The notes: generated by a model from the letters alone, not told the origin. DNA of 64,000 bases from Dokdonella sp. (GCA_016712865.1 JADJQH010000002.1:372001-436000), one strand, 5' to 3'; numbered from the stretch's first letter, positions 1 through 9,129 are shown. Program-made: numbers and translations.

Positions 1-428
1 GTAATGGTAGTTGAGGCCGCACCGACGTTGGCGGGCGCGCTGGCGTAACTGCAAGCTGCCGTTGCACCCGGCAAACCAGCGGCATCCGGATAGAAATTGA
101 CGCTCGCGGTTTGCGCCGCAGGCGTACCCGTGGTCGTAACCAGGTTGACGGTATCGATGGTCCAGCCGCCCGCAGGTACGACGAAATCGTCCGCGCCTTC
201 GCTGTCATACGCGTCATAGGCTGTCTCGAAATTCTGCACCGGAAAACCGTTGGTTCCGGGCGAATCGGTCTGGTCATACAACACCACCGAACTTCCGTTT
301 GGTGCCGGGAACGCCGGCGTTGCCGCAGCACCCACGTGGCTGCTGACAATCGGAGCCGCAGTTGCGCTGCATACCGTGAAGGCGGCGGCAGCGATACCGG
401 CAGCCAGTGAAGTCTTGCGAAGAATCAT
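1..428 (-). CDS. Secreted protein of unknown function, C-terminus beyond the window
   Basis: Reading the minus strand from ATG at 428 gives 142 open codons that run off the left edge. The start MILRKTSLAAGIAAAAFTVC is a clear Sec signal peptide, probably cleaved after ATA-A near residue 24. A run of Gs in the ideal RBS position (GGGGG, about 5 bases before the ATG) supports the start. The mature part is rich in Ala, Thr, Ser and Asp (for example VVLYDQTDSP and DDFVVPAGGWTIDTVNL) with few charged residues, as in extracellular beta-rich proteins. I do not recognise a family. Its 3' end, and whether it carries the FxxGF[DE] tail seen on other secreted proteins here, lies outside the window. Confidence 0.75.
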   Translation of the reverse strand, partial: MILRKTSLAAGIAAAAFTVCSATAAPIVSSHVGAAATPAFPAPNGSSVVLYDQTDSPGTNGFPVQNFETAYDAYDSEGADDFVVPAGGWTIDTVNLVTTTGTPAAQTASVNFYPDAAGLPGATAACSYASAPANVGAASTTI

Positions 429-559
429 CGGAACCCCCAAAGGTGAGTAAAACGGATACCAGAAAACTAGGTCTTTAATCGACACCAGCCAGATTTGTCA
501 CACATATCGGCCCGGGACAGTAGCAAAGCCACCGACACAGCGCAATATTCTGTTTCGGT

Positions 560-2224
560 TCAACTTTTGCCGACCGACCCAACTGCGGTTCCCGACAGGG
601 CATTGCGCAATGGATCAAGCGCTTGGCCATAGCGCGGAGCACGGGCAGTATCCCGGCGCATGGGCTGGCGAACCTGGGCAGCGCTGGCAGTGCGCACAAC
701 ACGCTCGGCCGTGTGGAAGCTGAGGCATGAGACCTCCAGCGGCAGGCCACAGAACGCCAGCAAGTCGAAAATCGCCGTTTCCGGATCGTCCACCAGGTGT
801 TCGTAGACAGACTCCTGCGCACGCCCGGGGAACAGGTTGGCCCAGTGCCGGCTCAAGCGGTCGAAGTCACGCCAATAAGCCACCACATCCTCAATGGCGT
901 AGCTGAAGTCCTGCCCCCTGGCAAACAACTGCTGGAAGCAGGAAAAACACGTTTCCAGCGGGTCGCGTCTGCAAATCACGACACGCGCCTGCGGCAGCAT
1001 GGCCATGATCGCACCCACGTATGCCCAATTCGAAAGCCCCTTGTCGGTGAACCGTGGCCGCTGTTCGCGCCAACGTGCGGTCCGATCGAGATAGGCCTGC
1101 CCAAGTCGGGCCCAGTCTTCGGGACTGGCATCGCCCACCCATCCCGGGTAGGGATGTCCTCGACGCCTTGATTCTTCTTCGATGATAGCCGGCAGATCGG
1201 GCAACTCACTGGCACCTTCCACCTGACTGTGCGCAGACAGGATCTGCTCGGTGAGGGTGGACCCGGAGCGTGGCAGGCTGACCACGAAAATCACTTCGCT
1301 TCCTTGCGCCTCAGGCGACGCAGCAGCAACCGGCTGGGCAAATGCAGCAGCAATTCGATCGATCCAGGCCGAATGCGCCTTGGCATCCCAGGTCACGCTC
1401 TTGCGCTTGAGCGCATTGGCGCTGGCGAGTGCCGCGTAGGCTTCCGCGAACTGCCCCGCATCTTCCAGCGCCTTGACTCGGGTAAAGCCCATGGCGATGC
1501 GGTCTTCATCGGACAACTCCCCGGAGTTGATCAGCTTCGCCAACTGCGCAGATTCGTCCTCGGTAAAACGCACCGTCTTGAGATTGGCCAGGGCAAACCA
1601 GGCTTGGCCGTTGCGAGGATTGCTTTTCAATACCGTGCGATAGCACTGCGCGGCGGCATCAATCTCGCCCAGTCCCTTGCATGCGTCCCCGAGCACCATG
1701 CGCGCCGCAGCATGGCCTGGTTCGAGTTCCAGGCTGCGCTGCAAGGCGACCTTGGCATCTTCGATGCGCGCCTGGGACTTGAGCGTCTTGCCGAGGTTGT
1801 ACCAGACCGCAGCCAGACCAGGTTGCAACTCGCTGGCGCGCTCGAATGCCTTGATCGCTTCAATGGCATCGCCATCGGCGCGCAGCGCGCTGCCGAGATT
1901 GTTGAGCGTCATCGCATCGTCGGGATGCAAAGCCAGTCCATCGCGCAACGTGGTGACTGCCTCCGCGTAGCGGCCCTGCAGATGACAGAGCACACCACGC
2001 AGGCGAATGACCTCGACGTGTTGCGGCGCCAGGGCCATGGCGGCAACCAGCGCACGTTCTGCCTCACGCAGCCTGCGCGCGGAAATGGCATCCGCGGCAT
2101 TCTCCAGGAATCGAACCACCGTGGCTGGCAAGCCGGCAACGCGCGCGCGCCAAGCCTTGTCGCGAGCGCCTGAACCGACGGGACCCGGCTGCTTGCCGGA
2201 ACGCTTGCTCTGGGTCTTGCTCAA
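560..2224 (-). CDS. TPR repeat sulfotransferase family protein
   Basis: 554 residues. The N-terminal half (about 40-270) is a run of tetratricopeptide repeats, with units such as LNNLGSALRADGDAIEAIKAF and WYNLGKTLKSQARIEDAKVAL. The C-terminal half is a sulfotransferase domain: VVSLPRSGSTLTEQIL at about 315-330 is the 5'-PAPS phosphosulfate loop, and later VVICRRDPLETCFSCF matches the 3'-phosphate binding region. The family transfers sulfate from PAPS to hydroxyl groups; proteins of this TPR architecture are common in proteobacteria and their substrates are mostly unknown. The start is a TTG (codon at 2224-2222) without an obvious Shine-Dalgarno, so the N-terminus is uncertain. It is transcribed in the same direction as the secreted protein at the left edge and the cupredoxin upstream. 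Confidence 0.85.
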   Translation of the reverse strand: MSKTQSKRSGKQPGPVGSGARDKAWRARVAGLPATVVRFLENAADAISARRLREAERALVAAMALAPQHVEVIRLRGVLCHLQGRYAEAVTTLRDGLALHPDDAMTLNNLGSALRADGDAIEAIKAFERASELQPGLAAVWYNLGKTLKSQARIEDAKVALQRSLELEPGHAAARMVLGDACKGLGEIDAAAQCYRTVLKSNPRNGQAWFALANLKTVRFTEDESAQLAKLINSGELSDEDRIAMGFTRVKALEDAGQFAEAYAALASANALKRKSVTWDAKAHSAWIDRIAAAFAQPVAAASPEAQGSEVIFVVSLPRSGSTLTEQILSAHSQVEGASELPDLPAIIEEESRRRGHPYPGWVGDASPEDWARLGQAYLDRTARWREQRPRFTDKGLSNWAYVGAIMAMLPQARVVICRRDPLETCFSCFQQLFARGQDFSYAIEDVVAYWRDFDRLSRHWANLFPGRAQESVYEHLVDDPETAIFDLLAFCGLPLEVSCLSFHTAERVVRTASAAQVRQPMRRDTARAPRYGQALDPLRNALSGTAVGSVGKS

Positions 2225-2291
2225 ATTGCCAACTCTCGCTCGGCCTACAACCCGCGAGCGTACCCGATAACTGCGCTCTGGCTAACCGGCG

Positions 2292-2741
2292 TCAGTCAAA
2301 CCCGCTGGCAAACAGCTGCGGCACCACGCGGATCGAACCCATCATGCCGCCGCCGAAATGCACGTCGCAAAAGAAGGGGAATTCACCGTTGCCGAACCAA
2401 AGGCGCTCGGCTTCCTGACCACTGTTGATGGACCCGATCGGACTGAGAGGATCGATGGTTGCCACCCCTTCGACTACGGTGCCGCCAAACAGCGGGTGCA
2501 TGCCGAAATTCGGCAGGGCGCGAAATCGGATGAGCGTACCTTCGCTGATGGTGACGCAGCGAGGGCGGTAGAGGAGCGGATTGCTCATGTTGTCGTTGGC
2601 GATGCTGATCTCCGCCCGACCGGTTCGATCGACGAATTCGGCGTCTTCCAGGCAGCTGTTCAAGGCCATCGCGGGGTGCGACCACAGCCCGATTGTGAGC
2701 AGAAGGTTAAGCATGATCGAAACGAAATTGTTCCTTTTCAT
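2292..2741 (-). CDS. Secreted cupredoxin-like copper protein with FASGFD tail
   Basis: 149 residues. Residues 1-26 form a signal peptide ending SHPAMA. The mature domain has the ligands of a type 1 copper site: H82 (in FGMHPLFGG) and C125-x2-H128-x4-M133 in FFCDVHFGGGMMGS. This is the plastocyanin C-x2-H-x4-M spacing. Such small periplasmic blue-copper proteins carry electrons or bind copper. Two further cysteines (C30, C62) could form a disulfide. The last seven residues, LFASGFD, resemble the ends of two other secreted proteins in this window. GTGGAAG lies just before the ATG. It is divergent from the DUF1800 gene, with an 81-bp shared promoter gap. The copper site is read from motifs; the partner and function are unknown. 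Confidence 0.8.
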   Translation of the reverse strand: MKRNNFVSIMLNLLLTIGLWSHPAMALNSCLEDAEFVDRTGRAEISIANDNMSNPLLYRPRCVTISEGTLIRFRALPNFGMHPLFGGTVVEGVATIDPLSPIGSINSGQEAERLWFGNGEFPFFCDVHFGGGMMGSIRVVPQLFASGFD

Positions 2742-2822
2742 GCTGTGACTTCCACCACAATGCAGGTCAAGCGAACACAGTAGTTTCGCGCCCCACGGGG
2801 TGACATCAATTCTGGGGTTCTC

Positions 2823-4550
2823 ATGAATAACCTGACCATCCGGATTCTCGTCGGCACCACTTTACTCGCCGGCGCATCTGGCGTGTGGGGGGCTGATCAC
2901 GTCTTCGACGCCGGTTTCGATCATCGCAGCGAAGGCCCGTACAGCTCAGGGGACGCGCAGCGCTTCCTGACCCAGGCCACGCTGGGGCCAAGCATGGCGC
3001 GGATCGCCAACCTGGAATCCATCGGCTTCAACGCCTGGTTTTCGCAACAACTGGCTGCGCCGGCTTCCCACCACCGACCGTACCTGGAGGCGCGTGAAGC
3101 CGCTGGCGATGACGTCTACCAGAACATCCGTCAGGAGGCGTGGTTCCAATTCGCCATCCAGGCGCCGGATCAGTTGCGCCAGCGCGTGGCTTTTGCACTC
3201 AGCGAGATTCTGGTGGTTTCCGATCAAAGCGGCGCCATCGAAGGTGAGCCCATACCAATGGCTCAGTACTACGACCTTCTGGTGGATGGCGCATTCGGAA
3301 ACTATCGCAACCTGCTCGAGCAGGTGACGCTGAGCCCGGTAATGGGCCATTACCTGTCGATGTTCAAGAACCGAAAACCCGATCCTGAAGAGAACATCCG
3401 CCCCGACGAGAACTATGCACGCGAGATCATGCAACTGTTCTCGATCGGCCTCGTGCAGTTGAACCAGAACGGGACCGTGATCACTTCCGGGGGCCAACCG
3501 GTGCCCACCTACAACCAGGACACCATCCGGGGATTCGCCCACGTGTTTACCGGCTGGAACTGGGCCAATTGCCCCAGTTCGCAGCCCATGCAATGGTGGG
3601 AATTCGAGTATTGCCCCCCCGGTCCCGTGGACTGGCCCGATCCGGGCTGGGATGCGTACTGGTTGGAACCGATGGAGTCATACGACGATTTCCATGCCAG
3701 CGAGGAAAGCAAGCAGCTGCTGATTTACCCAGGCGTTTCCCTGGCAGGCGGGATTCTTCCCGCTGGCGGCACCGCGCAGACGGATCTGCAAGCCGCGCTT
3801 GACAACATCTTCAATCATCCGAACGTTGCCCCGTTCATTGCGCAACATCTGATCAAGCGGCTGGTGACCAGCAATCCCAGCCCTGCCTACGTCGGCCGCG
3901 TGGCAACGATGTTCAACAACAATGGCAGCGGTGTGCGCGGCGATCTTGCTGCCACCGTGCGTGCGGTGCTGATGGACAGCGAAGCACGCACCGTGCAGCC
4001 GCTTGCCAGCAATTCCGGCAAGCTGCGCGAGCCACTGCTGCGACTGACCCAGCTTTGGCGTGCGTTCGATGGTCGCGCGGACGATGGCCGCTTCCGTGAG
4101 TGGTACATCTACTACTACTTTGCCCAGGCGCCGCTCAGCTCGCCCACGGTGTTCAATTTCTTCCTGCCGAGCTACCAGCCTCCCGGTGAACTGTCCACGC
4201 TTGGCTTGATCGCACCGGAATTCCAGATCACCACCGACACTACCGTGGCCAGCGTGGCCAACATCCTGGCAGACAAGGTGTTCTGGGCCTGGCGAGGCAA
4301 CGATGACGTGGGCCCTGAAGACATCGTGGTTGACCTGGAACCCGAACTGGCATTGGCCAACGATCCAGCGCGCCTTGTCGATCGCTACGACCTGCTGCTC
4401 ATGGGCCACACCATGTCCAACTCGATGTACAACACGTTGGTCACCTATCTTCAAAGCCTGCCTGCCTCGGACAACGATGAGCGCAGGCAACGTGTGCAGG
4501 AAGCGATCTGGTTGATCCAGTCTTCCCCTGAATATTCGATCGAACGGTGA
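2823..4550 (+). CDS. DUF1800 family secreted protein
   Basis: 575 residues. A signal peptide covers about residues 1-23 (ends SGVWGA). The DUF1800 signatures are present: RFLTQATLGPS after the leader, ENYAREIMQLFSIGL near 200, and DTIRGFAHVFTGWNW near 235. DUF1800 proteins are exported and almost always encoded next to a DUF1501 protein, as here, 4 bp downstream. The pair is thought to act in the envelope, but no enzymatic role is established. Oddly, the mature N-terminus begins DHVFDAGFDHRSEG, placing an FxxGFD motif right after the leader, where other secreted proteins in this window carry it at the C-terminus. GGGG precedes the ATG. Length is ordinary for the family. Confidence 0.88.
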   Translation: MNNLTIRILVGTTLLAGASGVWGADHVFDAGFDHRSEGPYSSGDAQRFLTQATLGPSMARIANLESIGFNAWFSQQLAAPASHHRPYLEAREAAGDDVYQNIRQEAWFQFAIQAPDQLRQRVAFALSEILVVSDQSGAIEGEPIPMAQYYDLLVDGAFGNYRNLLEQVTLSPVMGHYLSMFKNRKPDPEENIRPDENYAREIMQLFSIGLVQLNQNGTVITSGGQPVPTYNQDTIRGFAHVFTGWNWANCPSSQPMQWWEFEYCPPGPVDWPDPGWDAYWLEPMESYDDFHASEESKQLLIYPGVSLAGGILPAGGTAQTDLQAALDNIFNHPNVAPFIAQHLIKRLVTSNPSPAYVGRVATMFNNNGSGVRGDLAATVRAVLMDSEARTVQPLASNSGKLREPLLRLTQLWRAFDGRADDGRFREWYIYYYFAQAPLSSPTVFNFFLPSYQPPGELSTLGLIAPEFQITTDTTVASVANILADKVFWAWRGNDDVGPEDIVVDLEPELALANDPARLVDRYDLLLMGHTMSNSMYNTLVTYLQSLPASDNDERRQRVQEAIWLIQSSPEYSIER

Positions 4551-4554
4551 TGCC

Positions 4555-5928
4555 ATGAAAAGACGCGATTTCATCCAGCGCGCCCTGTGCGCCACGGCTT
4601 CATCGGCGATGTTCAGCAGTTTCGCCGGCAAATTGTCCATTGCCCATGCCGCTGCTTCTCCACGCTATCTGCTGGGCACCGGCTACCGGGCCTTGGTATG
4701 CGTGTACCTGTACGGTGGCAACGACGCCTTCAACATGATGGTGCCGACCAGCACAGCGGGTTACGCGCAGTATCAGGAAGCCCGCGGAGACCTTGCCATA
4801 CCGCAGGCCAGCTTGCTTGCGCTCAATCCGGCCTCTCCGCCCACGGGCGGCGGTACCTTTGGCATGACACCGGCGATGCCACTGCTGCGCAACCTGTTCA
4901 ACCAGACGCAATCCCCCTTGGCCATTGCCTCCAACGTGGGTGCGCTTCTCTATCCAATCACCAAAGCCGAGTACCAGGCCGGCAGCGTACCGACACCGGC
5001 CCAGCTGTTTTCGCACAGCGATCAAAGCGTGGTCTGGCAGCAAACCCGGGCCGACGCACCGGATCGACGCGGCTGGGGCGGCCGATTGGCCGACATGTTT
5101 TACGCCTCCAACACCAACCAGCAGTTGTCGATGAATATTTCCATCGACGGAGAAAATGTGTTCCAGGCAGGTGACGAAGTCATTCCCTACTTCGTCGGCC
5201 AGGGTGGCGCCGAAGGTATCTGGTATGTCGAGCCTTGGCAGGCAGATCGACGCGCCGCATTCATCGCCCTGCGCGATGCGGCCCATGGCAATGCGTTGCA
5301 GCGCCAGTTTGCCAGCGTGGTGCGCCGATCCATGAACAACCAGGTCATGGTCAATGGTGCGCTTGAGGGCGAGACACCGTTGACCACGACCTTCCCGGAC
5401 ACCCACCTGGGTCGCCAGTTGCAAATGGTGGCGCGCCTGATCCATGTGCGTAACACCCTGCAGATGCAACGACAGATCTTCTTCGTCGGGCTCGGTGGAT
5501 TCGACACCCACGACAATCAACTGGCAGATCAGGCCGAGCAGCTCACCGAACTGGATGGCGCGCTTGCCGCGTTTTATGCAGCCACCTCGGAAATGGGCGT
5601 GGCCAACGGAGTGACCACATTCACCGCTTCGGAATTTGGCCGCACCACCAGCATCAATGGCGATGGCACTGACCATGGCTGGGGCAGTCATCACCTGATC
5701 CTGGGTGGCGCGGTCAACGGCCGTCGCATCTACGGCAGGCCACCCGACCTGTCCGTGGGTGGTCCAGACGATGCGGATTGGGGACAGATCATTCCGACCA
5801 CATCGGTGGACCAGTACGCGGCCACCATTGCCCGCTGGTACGGCGTGTCACCGGGCGACATGAGCACCGTGTTTCCGAACATCGGTCGCTTTGCAACGCC
5901 GGATCTGGGTTTCATGGGCGCACCTTGA
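4555..5928 (+). CDS. DUF1501 domain-containing exported protein
   Basis: 457 residues. The N-terminus MKRRDFIQRALCATASSAMF has a twin-arginine style RRDFIQ motif before a hydrophobic stretch, as usual for DUF1501 proteins, which are predicted Tat substrates. Family landmarks include LVCVYLYGGNDAFNMMVP near residue 45, the VGLGGFDTHDNQ block near 308, and FTASEFGRTTSINGDGTDHGWG near 355. The fold is related to the alkaline phosphatase/sulfatase superfamily, but activity is not proven. It begins 4 bp after the DUF1800 stop, so the two form an operon. No copper or sulfate ligand set is evident. Convergent with mgtE downstream; a GC-rich dyad lies in the 53-bp gap. Confidence 0.88.
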   Translation: MKRRDFIQRALCATASSAMFSSFAGKLSIAHAAASPRYLLGTGYRALVCVYLYGGNDAFNMMVPTSTAGYAQYQEARGDLAIPQASLLALNPASPPTGGGTFGMTPAMPLLRNLFNQTQSPLAIASNVGALLYPITKAEYQAGSVPTPAQLFSHSDQSVVWQQTRADAPDRRGWGGRLADMFYASNTNQQLSMNISIDGENVFQAGDEVIPYFVGQGGAEGIWYVEPWQADRRAAFIALRDAAHGNALQRQFASVVRRSMNNQVMVNGALEGETPLTTTFPDTHLGRQLQMVARLIHVRNTLQMQRQIFFVGLGGFDTHDNQLADQAEQLTELDGALAAFYAATSEMGVANGVTTFTASEFGRTTSINGDGTDHGWGSHHLILGGAVNGRRIYGRPPDLSVGGPDDADWGQIIPTTSVDQYAATIARWYGVSPGDMSTVFPNIGRFATPDLGFMGAP

Positions 5929-5981
5929 GCGATGGCTGATAACCGGGCTGCTCAGCATGGGCGGCCCGGAGGATCTGGCAA

Positions 5982-7427
5982 TCAGATCAGGAACAGCGTC
6001 GCCAGCCCAAGGAAAATGAAGAATCCGCCGCTGTCGGTGAGTGCCGTGATCATCACGCTCGCGCCCATGGCCGGGTCGCGGTCAAAACGCATCAAGGTCA
6101 TCGGGATCAGCACGCCCATCAGGGCCGCGAGCAGCAGGTTGAGGGTCATCGCCGCGGTCATCACGGCACCCAGCGCCGCACTGCCGTAGAGTGCCCAGGC
6201 GACCATGCCGATCACGCCGCCCCAGATCAGGCCGTTGAGCACGGCCACGCCGACTTCCTTGCGCAACAGCCGTCGTGCACCGGCTGGACTCAGCTGACCG
6301 AGTGCCAGCGCGCGCACGATCATGGTGATGGTCTGGTTGCCCGAATTGCCGCCGATGCCGGCGACGATCGGCATCAGGGCTGCCAGCGCCACCAGTTTCT
6401 CGATGGAACCTTCGAACATGCCGATCACGCGCGAGGCAATGAAGGCGGTCACCAGGTTGATGGCCAGCCAGGTCCAGCGGTTGCGCAGGGATTTCCAGAC
6501 CGAGGCGAAGATGTCCTCGTCCTCGCGCAAACCGCCACGACTCAGGGTTTCGGCATCGCTTTCCTCGCGGATGACGTCGACCATCGCATCGATGGTGAGT
6601 CGGCCGATGAGTCGATGGTCCGCATCGACCACCGGCGCAGAGACCAGGTCATAGCGCTCGAACGCCTGCGCGGTCTCGGCCACATCCTCCTCCGGCTGGA
6701 AGGTGTTGGCATCGACGGCCATGACCTCGCTGACCATGCGCGCCGGATCGTTGACCAGCAGCCATTTCAAGGGCAGCACGCCGGTCAGCACGTTCTCGCT
6801 GTTGACCACGAACAGCTTGTCGGTCTGCTCGGGAATTTCCTTGAGGAAACGCAGGTAGCGCAGCACCACTTCAAGGGCCACGTCCTCGCGGATCGTGATC
6901 ATCTCGAAATCCATGATCGCGCCGACCTGGTCGTCTTCCCAGGACATCGCCGAACGCAATTGCTCGCGTTCGGGCGCGTCCATGCGCTGCATCAGTTCAT
7001 GGACGACATCGTCGGGCAGGTCTTCGGCAAGGTCCGCCAGCTCGTCGGCATCCATCTGCTCGGCGGCCGCGAGGATTTCCGGCGCATCCATGTCCGCCAG
7101 CAGGCTTTCGCGGACCGCGTCGGAGACTTCCAGCAGGATTTCGCCATCACGATCCGACTTGACCAGGTGCCAGACGCTGAGTCGGTCTTCCGGCGGCAGC
7201 GCATCGAGGATGTGGGCGACGTCGGCCGGATGCAGGGCGTCGATTTCACGCTGCAGGTCGGCCAGATTCTGCTTGAGCACCAGGGCGCCAGCCGGGTCAC
7301 CGCCGGCGCCATCATCGGTTTCTGCCAGTTCCTCGATCTGACGCCGACGCTCCAGCATCTCGCTGACGCGCGCAAGATGCCCTTGCAGCGGCGTGCTCGG
7401 TCGATTGCTGGTTTCGATTTCGGTCAT
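5982..7427 (-). CDS. mgtE: Magnesium transporter MgtE
   Basis: 481 residues from the chosen ATG. Order of domains: an N-terminal acidic alpha-helical superhelix (ALHPADVAHILDALP), a CBS pair (about 200-320), then five predicted membrane helices. The channel signature PIVAGIGGNSGNQT is present. MgtE is a homodimeric inner-membrane Mg2+ channel whose N and CBS domains close the pore when cytosolic Mg2+ is high. Two adjacent ATGs (7430 and 7427) and an upstream ATG at 7448 are possible starts; the position before METEIETSN-like sequence is preferred because a GGCGGAA lies about 10 bases upstream. It stands alone and is convergent with the DUF1501 gene. No M-box type leader was recognised upstream. 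Confidence 0.93.
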   Translation of the reverse strand: MTEIETSNRPSTPLQGHLARVSEMLERRRQIEELAETDDGAGGDPAGALVLKQNLADLQREIDALHPADVAHILDALPPEDRLSVWHLVKSDRDGEILLEVSDAVRESLLADMDAPEILAAAEQMDADELADLAEDLPDDVVHELMQRMDAPEREQLRSAMSWEDDQVGAIMDFEMITIREDVALEVVLRYLRFLKEIPEQTDKLFVVNSENVLTGVLPLKWLLVNDPARMVSEVMAVDANTFQPEEDVAETAQAFERYDLVSAPVVDADHRLIGRLTIDAMVDVIREESDAETLSRGGLREDEDIFASVWKSLRNRWTWLAINLVTAFIASRVIGMFEGSIEKLVALAALMPIVAGIGGNSGNQTITMIVRALALGQLSPAGARRLLRKEVGVAVLNGLIWGGVIGMVAWALYGSAALGAVMTAAMTLNLLLAALMGVLIPMTLMRFDRDPAMGASVMITALTDSGGFFIFLGLATLFLI

Positions 7428-7655
7428 CATGCGCTCGCATTCCGCCATGCGCGCGCATGGCAAGAGTCAGGTCGGAATGTCGCTGGTTCGTTGTCGCGGC
7501 ATAGCGGAGGTTGCAAGATCCAGTCGAGTCAAACCGCGTTTGGCCGGGCGGTGGTTCCCACACGCAAGGGGCCTGCGCGGCAAGCGGCGCAATGATACGC
7601 CGCGAATGATTTCCTGTCGCCTCGAAGCGCGCAGATGCACGGGGAACACCAGCCC

Positions 7656-8102
7656 TCAGCGCGGGCTCATGGTGCGGGATTCGTTACGCTGGCGAACCTG
7701 CTCGCACATCCACGACAGGCCGAGGCAGCCTGCCAGCAACAGTACCCAGCTTCCGCTGGATGGTCCCAGCTTGCCGAAGGCGGCGGGAATCGCGGAAAAC
7801 CAGTTGCCACCGTAGATCAGTGCCGAGGCCAGCGCCGACAGCCCAAGGACCAGGCCCAAGGCAATCAACATGCGGTTCTCCATCGGTGAATCCGCTCCAG
7901 CGGCCGACGCACGGGCCGCCGCAAGTCGCGCCACCCGCGCGGCAAAATCATCCGACAGACCGACCGCCATCGGCTCGCGCAAGGCACGCACGATCGGCAC
8001 ATAGCCCGCGCTCAACGGGTCCAGATCAAGCAGGACGTTTCCTGCGCGCTCGGCTTTTGCAGCCAGCTCCTGGGCCTGCCATTCACGTTCATCGGTATTC
8101 AT
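7656..8102 (-). CDS. Membrane protein co-transcribed with an ECF sigma factor
   Basis: 148 residues. An acidic, Ala-rich N-terminal region (about 1-75) is followed by two hydrophobic segments (MLIALGLVLGLSALASALIY and WVLLLAGCLGLSWMC). Its ATG overlaps the TGA of the sigma gene (ATGA), so translation is probably coupled. The position directly after an ECF sigma gene suggests a membrane regulator of that sigma factor, but no ZAS zinc motif (HxxxCxxC) or other recognised anti-sigma domain is visible. The role is therefore an inference from context only. Confidence 0.7.
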   Translation of the reverse strand: MNTDEREWQAQELAAKAERAGNVLLDLDPLSAGYVPIVRALREPMAVGLSDDFAARVARLAAARASAAGADSPMENRMLIALGLVLGLSALASALIYGGNWFSAIPAAFGKLGPSSGSWVLLLAGCLGLSWMCEQVRQRNESRTMSPR

Positions 8103-8683
8103 GCGGCTACTCCCATGGATTCGCCCAACGCATCCCGCAATTGTTTGCGTGAACGAAACAGATGGCTCTTGATGGTGCCTTCGGCGAGGCCGGTGACGAG
8201 CGAAATCTCGCCGATCGGCAGCTCCTCAAGATGATAGAGGGTGAGGATGGTGCGTTGCATGGGCGGCAAGCATTCGATGGCCGCATGCAGGTGGGCTGCC
8301 GACTGGCTTTCGATGCTTGCCGATTCGATATCGAAATCGTCGCGCGCCTGCTCCAGCAGGGAATTGCCGTCGGCTTCCGAAGGTTCCGCGATCGGGATGC
8401 GCTTGCGCTCCAGATGTCGCTTGGCCACCGAATAGGCCACCTGCGCAATCCATGACTTCAATGCGCTTTCGCTGCGATATTGATGCAGGTACTGGTGCAC
8501 GCGCAGGAAGGTTTCCTGGCACAGGTCCTGGGTGTCTTCGGCATGCCGGACCATGCGATGGATCACATGCCAGCACAGCTTCTGGTACCGGGTGACCAGG
8601 CGCTCGAAGGCGCCCGGCCTGCCGGCAAGCACCTCGTCGACCAGGGCCTGGTCATCGGCAAGCGTGTGGGTATCCGCATCCAT
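8099..8683 (-). CDS. ECF-subfamily RNA polymerase sigma factor
   Basis: 194 residues from ATG at 8683 (MDADTHTLADDQ). Sigma region 2 is seen as FERLVTRYQKLCWHVIHRMV followed by AEDTQDLCQETFLRVHQYL. Region 4 is seen as LPPMQRTILTLYHLEELPIGE and the recognition helix EGTIKSHLFRSRKQLRDAL. ECF factors direct polymerase to small stimulus-dependent regulons and often their own promoter. An upstream in-frame start at 8737 would add 18 unusual residues and overlap the divergent promoter region, so it is not preferred. The downstream membrane protein overlaps by 4 bp. A perfect 9-bp inverted repeat lies just upstream (8711-8741). Confidence 0.9.
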   Translation of the reverse strand: MDADTHTLADDQALVDEVLAGRPGAFERLVTRYQKLCWHVIHRMVRHAEDTQDLCQETFLRVHQYLHQYRSESALKSWIAQVAYSVAKRHLERKRIPIAEPSEADGNSLLEQARDDFDIESASIESQSAAHLHAAIECLPPMQRTILTLYHLEELPIGEISLVTGLAEGTIKSHLFRSRKQLRDALGESMGVAA

Positions 8684-8710
8684 GACCCATGAGATACGCC
8701 CGTTGCCGAT

Positions 8711-8741
8711 CCGGTTGCAAGTGCCCACAGCCTGCAACCGG
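8711..8741. promoter_or_regulatory. Perfect 9-bp dyad in the divergent sigma-factor promoter region
   Basis: CCGGTTGCA at 8711-8719 is repeated in inverted form as TGCAACCGG at 8733-8741 with a 13-base spacer. It sits between the ECF sigma gene (minus) and a small membrane protein gene (plus), about 28 bp upstream of the sigma start. It could be an operator or a hairpin in the sigma leader; nothing in the sequence decides which. Confidence 0.4.
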
Positions 8742-8796
8742 CGGCAATATCCCCGTATCTCCTGTTTCGCACCCGACGTGCCAACGAGAACCGACC

Positions 8797-9129
8797 ATGG
8801 ACAATTTTGATTACCTCATCCCGATAACCCTGTTTGTCTGCATCGCCTATGCCATCAAGGCCGTGGTGGATGCCCGCGTACGCAAGCAACTGGTGGCCTC
8901 CAATGTCTCCCAGGAGCTGATTTCCTCGATCATCAAGGCCGATGAGACGCGCCGACGCCATGCCACCCTGCGCTGGGGTGCCATCCTGATCATCCTCGCC
9001 ATTGCCTTTGCCGTGATGGAGGCCTTCAACTGGCGCCACCTCACGCCCGGCGTGGTGGCCCTGCTGCTGGGAGCCACCGGCGTCGGCAACCTGGTTGCCT
9101 ACACGCTCTCGCGCAAGCTCCCGGACTGA
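8797..9129 (+). CDS. Small two-helix membrane protein, divergent from the sigma factor
   Basis: 110 residues starting MDNFDYLIPITLFVCIAYAI. One hydrophobic helix lies at the N-terminus, then a charged stretch (VVDARVRKQLVASN to KADETRRRHATLR), then two hydrophobic segments (WGAILIILAIAFAVMEAF and GVVALLLGATGVGNLVAYTL). It resembles short uncharacterised inner-membrane proteins of Xanthomonadales; I cannot assign a function. The ATG was chosen because the open frame upstream lacks an RBS and overlaps the divergent dyad. A strong terminator follows 25 bp after the stop. Sharing a promoter region with the ECF sigma gene makes it a candidate member of that regulon. Confidence 0.75.
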   Translation: MDNFDYLIPITLFVCIAYAIKAVVDARVRKQLVASNVSQELISSIIKADETRRRHATLRWGAILIILAIAFAVMEAFNWRHLTPGVVALLLGATGVGNLVAYTLSRKLPD

